Assembly: GCA_045631465.1 (NCBI GenBank)
Contig: JAZQUV010000035.1
Location: forward strand, 1-56,633
Reading direction: 5' to 3'
From: Aphodosoma sp045631465
GTDB lineage: Bacteria; Bacteroidota; Bacteroidia; Bacteroidales; Paludibacteraceae
Length of the DNA: 56,633 bases
Positions 52,308 to 56,633 of the stretch are shown in pieces (the stretch's first letter is position 1; every line of letters begins with the position of its first letter). Below the pieces are notes generated by a model. That model was given only the letters and a program-made list of their open reading frames with translations. It was not told the origin of the DNA and did not search any database. Position numbers and translations under genes: made by a program.

Positions 52308-52916
52308 ATGAGTACTTTGGAACGGGCTATTGAGATTGCGCGGGAGGCGCATCGGGGTCAGGTGGATAGGGCTGGCGAGGAGTATATCGGCTATCCGTTG
52401 CGTGTGATGGAGGCGGGACGGACGGTGGAGGAGAAGATTGTGGGGGTGCTGCACGATGTGGTGGAGGACTCGAAGGAGTGGTCGTTCGACCGACTAGAAC
52501 AGGAGGGTTTTGCGCCTGAGATAATTGAGGCGCTAAGATGCGTGACGAAATTGTCGGTTGAGGAGCCATACGATAGGTTCATTGCTCGGGTGAAGGGGAA
52601 TCCTTTGGCAGTGGCGGTGAAGTTGAATGATTTGTCGGACAACATGGATATTCGCCGATTGCCGTATTTGTCGGACAAGGATGTGAAGAGGCTGAAGAAA
52701 TATCTGAAGGCGTACAAGCAGTTGATGGGTGTGCCGACCTACTCGGTGGAGGCGTGCCGCAGGGAGTATCCGAACGCATACGACCCTTGGAGTGAGGCGG
52801 ATGATGCGATGCTGACGGAGTTGTGGGGCGAGGGGTTGTCGCTGGATGAGATTGCTGAAAGGTTTGGGCGTAAGCGTGGAGCGATTATTTCGCGAATAAA
52901 GAAACTTAATTTATAG
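52308..52916 (+). CDS. HD (alarmone-hydrolase-like) domain fused to a C-terminal HTH
   Basis: A 202-residue protein; I use the ATG at 52308 (MSTLERAIEIAREAHRGQ). Residues 1-140 match small (p)ppGpp hydrolases of the SpoT/Mesh1 type: GQVDRAGEEYIGYPLRV, VLHDVVEDS with His49-Asp50, and VKLNDLSDNMD with Asp108. However, the usual HP motif histidine, a metal ligand, is Tyr29 here (YIGYPLRV). The last 45 residues (WSEADDAMLTELW, LDEIAERFGRKRGAIISRI) are a SANT/sigma-like HTH that should bind DNA. It may be a nucleotide sensor-regulator or a hydrolase with altered activity. Confidence 0.8.
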   Translation: MSTLERAIEIAREAHRGQVDRAGEEYIGYPLRVMEAGRTVEEKIVGVLHDVVEDSKEWSFDRLEQEGFAPEIIEALRCVTKLSVEEPYDRFIARVKGNPLAVAVKLNDLSDNMDIRRLPYLSDKDVKRLKKYLKAYKQLMGVPTYSVEACRREYPNAYDPWSEADDAMLTELWGEGLSLDEIAERFGRKRGAIISRIKKLNL

Positions 52917-53087
52917 TCAACGGTCAACAGTCAACGGTCGCCATCAGGATTTGGTCTTAGGCTATGGTTGATGGATGTTGCACACGGAACCCACGGATAT
53001 CACGGAATGTGGATGTGTGTGTTGGGGATGATTTTATTGTTTTTTTGATTTTTTTTAATAAAAAATGTAATTTTTTTGTAAAATTAT

Positions 53088-53117
53088 TTGGAGAATCAAA
53101 AAAAAGTTGTACCTTTG
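53088..53117 (+). promoter_or_regulatory. Promoter of candidate small RNA
   Basis: TTG at 53088-53090, 19 bases, then TACCTTTG at 53110-53117. It is nearly the same as the 16S rRNA promoter at 56323-56352, so it may be strong. Confidence 0.7.
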
Positions 53118-53122
53118 TAGCG

Positions 53123-53198
53123 GTTTTTTCAAAGTAATAATAAGATGGTTTTTAAATGGTCCTGACAATGACGTGAGTCATGCGTCAGGATTTTTTTT
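53123..53198 (+). ncRNA. Candidate small RNA ended by a terminator hairpin
   Basis: A transcript of about 76 bases can be predicted from the promoter to an intrinsic terminator: TCCTGAC (53160-53166) pairs with GTCAGGA (53184-53190), an inner ATGAC/GTCAT extends the stem, then eight T. No plausible coding region lies in it apart from MVFKWS at 53153, and the next plus-strand gene is more than 1.3 kb away. The hairpin overlaps the end of the convergent transporter gene, so it could also interfere with its mRNA. Confidence 0.55.
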
Positions 53199-54087
53199 AT
53201 GTGGTGGTTTTGCGGGCGTTGTTGAGGATGATGATGACTACGGCTGTGAGAATCATGGTGATGCCGATGAGGAGGCGCGAGGTGAGGGGTTCGTTGAACA
53301 CTATGGTGCCGATGGCTACGGCGGTGACGGGTTCGAGCGAGCCCATGATGGCTGTAGGTGTGGAACCGATGAGGCGCACGGCGATGGCCATGGTGACGAG
53401 CGAGATGAGTGTAGGCACGATGCCGAGCATGAGCGAGAAGCCGAGTTGTGTGGGAGTGGTGAGAGGTTGGAGCGAACCACAGCCTGGATTTATGAGTGAG
53501 TTGAGGGCAACGGTGGCGGCACCGATGACCATGACATAGAGAGTGAGTTTGATGGCCGACATTTTGAGTTGGGCTTGGTTGACGATGACGATATATATGG
53601 CATAGCTGAGCGAGGAGAGTAGTACGAGGATGACGCCCCAGGTGCTGAGGGTGGTGGTGCCATCGCCATGATAGAGTAGGACGATGCCACTGAGGGCGAG
53701 CGCGATGGAGATGATGGTGGCAAGGCGTACTCGTTCTTTGAAAAATATGCTCATTATCATAGCTACCATGATGGGATAGACAAAGAGGATGGTGCACGCA
53801 ATGCCTGCCTCCATGTGGAGAAAACTGGAGTAGAGCGTGATGGATGATATGGCAAACAGAATGCCGAGGAGGGCGACGATGCCAAATTCGCGACGCGAGA
53901 TGGAGAAGGGTTCGCGCTTGAGGAACATCATGATGATGAGGCCGACAACGGCAATGATGTAGCGATAGAAGAGTACGCTGCTGACGGTGAAGCCGTCTTG
54001 GTAGAGATATAGTGCCCCGAGGGGGTTGAGTCCGTAAGCGATGGCTGAGATTAAGCCAAAAATGATGCCTTTGAGTTTTTGGTTCAT
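53197..54087 (-). CDS. EamA/DMT-family transporter
   Basis: A 296-residue inner-membrane protein with ten hydrophobic segments and two EamA halves, each opening with a glycine- and alanine-rich helix (GLISAIAYGLNPLGALYLYQ, LVLLSSLSYAIYIVIVNQA). The second half ends with SLEPVTAVAIGTIVFNEPL, the characteristic EamA signature. Substrate is unknown (metabolite export is usual). It is convergent with the small RNA and has no partner gene. Confidence 0.9.
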   Translation of the reverse strand: MNQKLKGIIFGLISAIAYGLNPLGALYLYQDGFTVSSVLFYRYIIAVVGLIIMMFLKREPFSISRREFGIVALLGILFAISSITLYSSFLHMEAGIACTILFVYPIMVAMIMSIFFKERVRLATIISIALALSGIVLLYHGDGTTTLSTWGVILVLLSSLSYAIYIVIVNQAQLKMSAIKLTLYVMVIGAATVALNSLINPGCGSLQPLTTPTQLGFSLMLGIVPTLISLVTMAIAVRLIGSTPTAIMGSLEPVTAVAIGTIVFNEPLTSRLLIGITMILTAVVIIILNNARKTTT

Positions 54088-54289
54088 TGTGTTGAAAATA
54101 GATATTGAATTGTTTGTGCGAAATAGGGCGCAAAATTACATAAAAATATTGATTGGGGAGTGGTTTTTTGGGAAAAAATTTATAACTTTGCAATTGCAAA
54201 GCAATTGCGAAAATGTGCTGCGCCTCGGCATAACTCAAGCGAGCTTGGTTCTGCGCTCGGCTTGCGACATTTTTGCGAAAATAGTTAGG

Positions 54290-54490
54290 AGTTAGGAGTG
54301 AACCCCCTCCCCACTATGTGGGACTCCCCCTATAAACAGGGGGAGAGTTTTACAAACCCCCTCCGCCCGTTCAGGTTGGCTTCGCCGACTTCCTCCTTGC
54401 AAGGCATAATGTAAGCAAGCTTACCTTCTGCTCTTGCTGCGTTCGTCAGTTCGTCCCCCTAACTCAGGGGGAGAGTTTTGGGGCAGTTGG
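54290..54490. repeat. Repeat-rich intergenic stretch
   Basis: Two CTCCCCC / GGGGGAG repeats (54301-54350 and 54354-54480, the latter interrupted), with GTTAGGAGTTAGGAGTGA-type units before them and GACCGTTGACT near 54499. Apart from this, 54088-54290 carries a CTCGGCATAACTCAAGCGAG-like unit. No gene is supported. Confidence 0.8.
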
Positions 54491-54532
54491 GAGTGATATC
54501 TGTAGACCGTTGACTATAAAATACTAAATACT

Positions 54533-55870
54533 ATGAAGAAATTATTTTTGTTTTTGGCTGTTGTTGCCATGATGGTGGCTTGTACTTCGAAAAAAGAGTG
54601 TGCGCACAAGCATCCTTGTTTTGTTTATGATGCTTCGATTTATGAATTGAACACTCGTCAGTTTACGCCTGAGGGCACTTTTGCGGCGGCTGAGGCCGAG
54701 TTGCCTCGATTGGCTGAGTTGGGCTACGACATCATTTGGATTATGCCTATTCAACCTATTGGCGAATTGGAGCGTAAGGGCGGTTTGGGTAGCTATTATG
54801 CTATCAAAGATTATTGTGCTTTCAATCCTGAATTTGGTACTCGCGAAGATTTTGCTTCGTTCTTGAATAAAGCGCATGAGTTGGGCATCAAGGTGATTCT
54901 CGACTGGGTGGCTAATCATACTGCGCCTGACCATCCTTGGACTTTGAACGAGGGCTGGCACATGCGCGACTCGTTGGGACGATTGGTGGTGAACTATGAC
55001 TGGTACGACATTGCCGAACTCAACTACGACAACCAAGATATGCGTGATGCTATGTTCCGTTCGCTCGAATGGTGGATGGACACTATCGGCGTGGATGGTT
55101 TCCGTTGCGACGTGGCACACGAAATACCTACTGACTTTTGGGAATATGCATTCGACTCATTGCGCGTGAAACACCCAGCGATGTTCACCCTCTGCGAATC
55201 GGAAAATGTGGATTTGACCTACACAGCATTTAATATGTATTATGGTTGGGAATTCCACCACTTGATGAATGGCGTGGCTAAAGGTGAAAAATCGGTGGAA
55301 GATATGTGGAATTATTTTGCTAAAGTGGACACTGTGTTCCCTGACTATGCTATCCGTATGAACTTTACTTCGAACCACGACGAAAACTCGTGGGCGGGCA
55401 CCGAATTTGAGCGTATGGGCAAGGCTGCTGACGTGATGGCGATGTTGACATACGTGGTGCCAGGTATGCCGTTGACATATACTGGTCAAGAGGTGGGCAA
55501 CACGCGTCGTCTCCGCTTCTTCGACAAAGATACTGTGGCGGTGGACGAGAACTTCTGCGACTTTGTTTACCGTATGGGTAACGAGATGCACGCAAGTTAT
55601 CCTGCTCTCTACACTAACGAACTTGGCGCTAAGATGGAGCGCGTGGAGCTCGGCGAGGGTATGGAGAATGTGTTTGCTTGTCGTCGTGCCGTAGAGGGTA
55701 ACGAGGTGTATGCTTTCTTCAACTTCTCGGACGAGGTGGTGGAATTGCCTACAGAGGTGTTGCCAGCTGATGCCGAAATACTCAATCGCGTGTATCTCCG
55801 CGTGGCTGACGACCAATTGCCTGCAAGTATCACGCTTGATGCGTGGGGTTGTGCGGTGATTATATATTAA
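54533..55870 (+). CDS. GH13 alpha-amylase-family lipoprotein
   Basis: A 445-residue lipoprotein (signal peptide and lipobox ending MVAC, Cys17) of glycoside hydrolase family 13. Motifs in order: DWVANHT (about residues 124-130), GFRCDVAHE with nucleophile Asp193, FTLCESENVD with the general acid at Glu222 or Glu224, and FTSNHDE with Asp283. A domain C-like beta end follows (ACRRAVEGNEVYAFFNF). It should hydrolyse alpha-1,4-glucans or maltooligosaccharides at the cell envelope. The lipoprotein anchor fits a Sus-like role, but no SusC/D genes are near. A terminator follows. Confidence 0.9.
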   Translation: MKKLFLFLAVVAMMVACTSKKECAHKHPCFVYDASIYELNTRQFTPEGTFAAAEAELPRLAELGYDIIWIMPIQPIGELERKGGLGSYYAIKDYCAFNPEFGTREDFASFLNKAHELGIKVILDWVANHTAPDHPWTLNEGWHMRDSLGRLVVNYDWYDIAELNYDNQDMRDAMFRSLEWWMDTIGVDGFRCDVAHEIPTDFWEYAFDSLRVKHPAMFTLCESENVDLTYTAFNMYYGWEFHHLMNGVAKGEKSVEDMWNYFAKVDTVFPDYAIRMNFTSNHDENSWAGTEFERMGKAADVMAMLTYVVPGMPLTYTGQEVGNTRRLRFFDKDTVAVDENFCDFVYRMGNEMHASYPALYTNELGAKMERVELGEGMENVFACRRAVEGNEVYAFFNFSDEVVELPTEVLPADAEILNRVYLRVADDQLPASITLDAWGCAVIIY

Positions 55871-55897
55871 TTATTCTGAACAATCGATGGATAATAG

Positions 55898-55936
55898 AGC
55901 GCATGCCTTATATATATAAGGTGTGCGTTTTTTTTA
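55898..55936 (+). terminator. Terminator of the GH13 gene
   Basis: CGCATGCCTTATAT folds back on ATATAAGGTGTGCG, followed by a long T-run. Confidence 0.85.
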
Positions 55937-56521
55937 TTTTTTTCAATTTTTCCATTTTTTCTATATTGATATTGTTCTTCTCGCACTTTTTTGTTGTTAT
56001 GTAGTCGACAAAATGCATATTTTCTCTGTGTTTTTTGATGAAATTGGCAAAATAGAGAGTTGCAGATGAAAAAACAGGGATATTTGAGAGTAGAAAAATG
56101 GGAGTTTTTATGATAGAAAATCTCTGAAAAAACACGAAAAGTGTTGAAAACGCGAAAAATCATGTTCTACAGCATGCTTTTTGAGGACTAAAAAATAGCA
56201 AAAACAGCACTAAAAACAACAAAAATATGTTGTACAACATGTATTTTGAGTAGTGTGTGAAAAATTATCTCGCTGATTATCAATGAAAAGTAAAAAATAT
56301 GCAATTTTTTATTGCGAAAAATTTGGTAATTCAGAAAAATGTTGTACCTTTGCATCCGCAATCGAGAGAGATAGCCGCTGAATGAAAAGACAGCGATTCT
56401 TTGAAAATCTGAAACAACAAAAATGTAGTATAAGTACAAGGTAATAAAAATACCACCGTCAATATTTTAACTACAATAAAGCTTGAGTTTAGGGACAAAC
56501 GAATAAAAAAATAAAATGTAC
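55937..56521 (+). promoter_or_regulatory. rRNA operon upstream region: two palindromic direct repeats and promoter
   Basis: The promoter is TTG at 56323-56325, 19 bases, TACCTTTG at 56345-56352; the start should be near 56358. Upstream, an imperfect direct repeat of about 25 bases occurs at 56161-56186 (core CATGTTCTACAGCATG) and 56227-56250 (core ATGTTGTACAACAT), 66 bases apart, each with a near-palindromic core. It is a candidate factor site for the operon. No gene lies in the stretch. Confidence 0.7.
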
Positions 56522-56633
56522 AATGAAGAGTTTGATCCTGGCTCAGGATGAACGCTAGCGATAGGCTTAACACATGCAAGTCGAGGGGCAGCATGAACAA
56601 AGCTTGCTTTGTTTGATGGCGACCGGCGCACGG
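56522..56633 (+). rRNA. 16S ribosomal RNA, 5' end
   Basis: The start AATGAAGAGTTTGATCCTGG is the universal 5' region (27F primer site), followed by GCTCAGGATGAACGCTAGCG and a V1 loop (GGCAGCATGAACAAAGCTTG) of Bacteroidetes type. The gene continues past the right edge. It points away from the candidate origin at 31 kb, as expected for rRNA operons. Confidence 0.97.

Noticed and set aside
53107..54238. Long overlapping frames on both strands over the EamA gene
   Set aside because: They have His-, Arg- or Met-rich composition typical of shadow frames; the EamA frame has ten clear membrane segments.

Overview
The window looks like a chromosomal segment of a Bacteroidales bacterium. The 3' end enters a Bacteroidetes-type 16S rRNA gene. 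Most promoters I can see carry the Bacteroidetes -7 element TAnnTTTG with a TTG about 19-21 bases upstream. There is a giant secreted protein with a type IX secretion (T9SS) C-terminal sorting domain, and the primase-like BT4734/DUF3987 cassette typical of this order. I cannot fix the genus; the T9SS domain argues against Bacteroides sensu stricto.

1-12.4 kb is an accessory region organised like a phage immunity, lysis and replication module. An S24/LexA-type repressor (6986-7705, minus) faces a plus-strand set: a small coiled-coil protein, a small basic protein, a DUF3987 ATPase-like protein, an ASCH-like protein, a BT4734/PriCT-2 primase-like protein and a small HTH protein. On the minus strand are a zinc amidase and, 13 bases on, a lipoprotein with a C-terminal membrane segment (spanin-like). 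Between them lie a four-gene operon of secreted proteins (one DUF6175-like), a roughly 210-nt structured RNA with its own promoter and terminator, and about 1 kb of dispersed repeats. Some of these repeats also sit in frame inside genes.

12.6-31 kb is mostly minus-strand chromosomal backbone: a 3507-residue modular adhesin, tRNA-Leu(TAA), tRNA-Gly(GCC), ribF, an MFS transporter, uvrC, apt and mnmG. The AT-rich gap beside mnmG holds four DnaA-box-like 9-mers, one of them perfect, and a parS-like palindrome lies about 2 kb away. Together they make a candidate replication-origin domain.

31-45 kb holds a radical SAM protein, an abundant-looking TPR lipoprotein, a GT2 glycosyltransferase, recG, a small lipoprotein, two tandem PNGase F-like secreted proteins, metG, a Y1 (IS200/RAYT-like) transposase flanked by 84-bp REP-like repeats, and a PspC protein overlapping a membrane acyltransferase.

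45-53 kb is a defence-flavoured block: a small HTH protein, a C5-methylase restriction-modification system (controller, methylase, restriction enzyme, HNH nuclease) with a candidate controller operator, a MutT-like Nudix protein, a DUF1016 nuclease, and an alarmone-hydrolase-like HD protein fused to a DNA-binding tail. The window closes with a candidate small RNA, an EamA transporter, a GH13 lipoprotein and the rRNA promoter with the 16S start. Gene functions and motifs were judged by eye from sequence and family knowledge; no database search was run.
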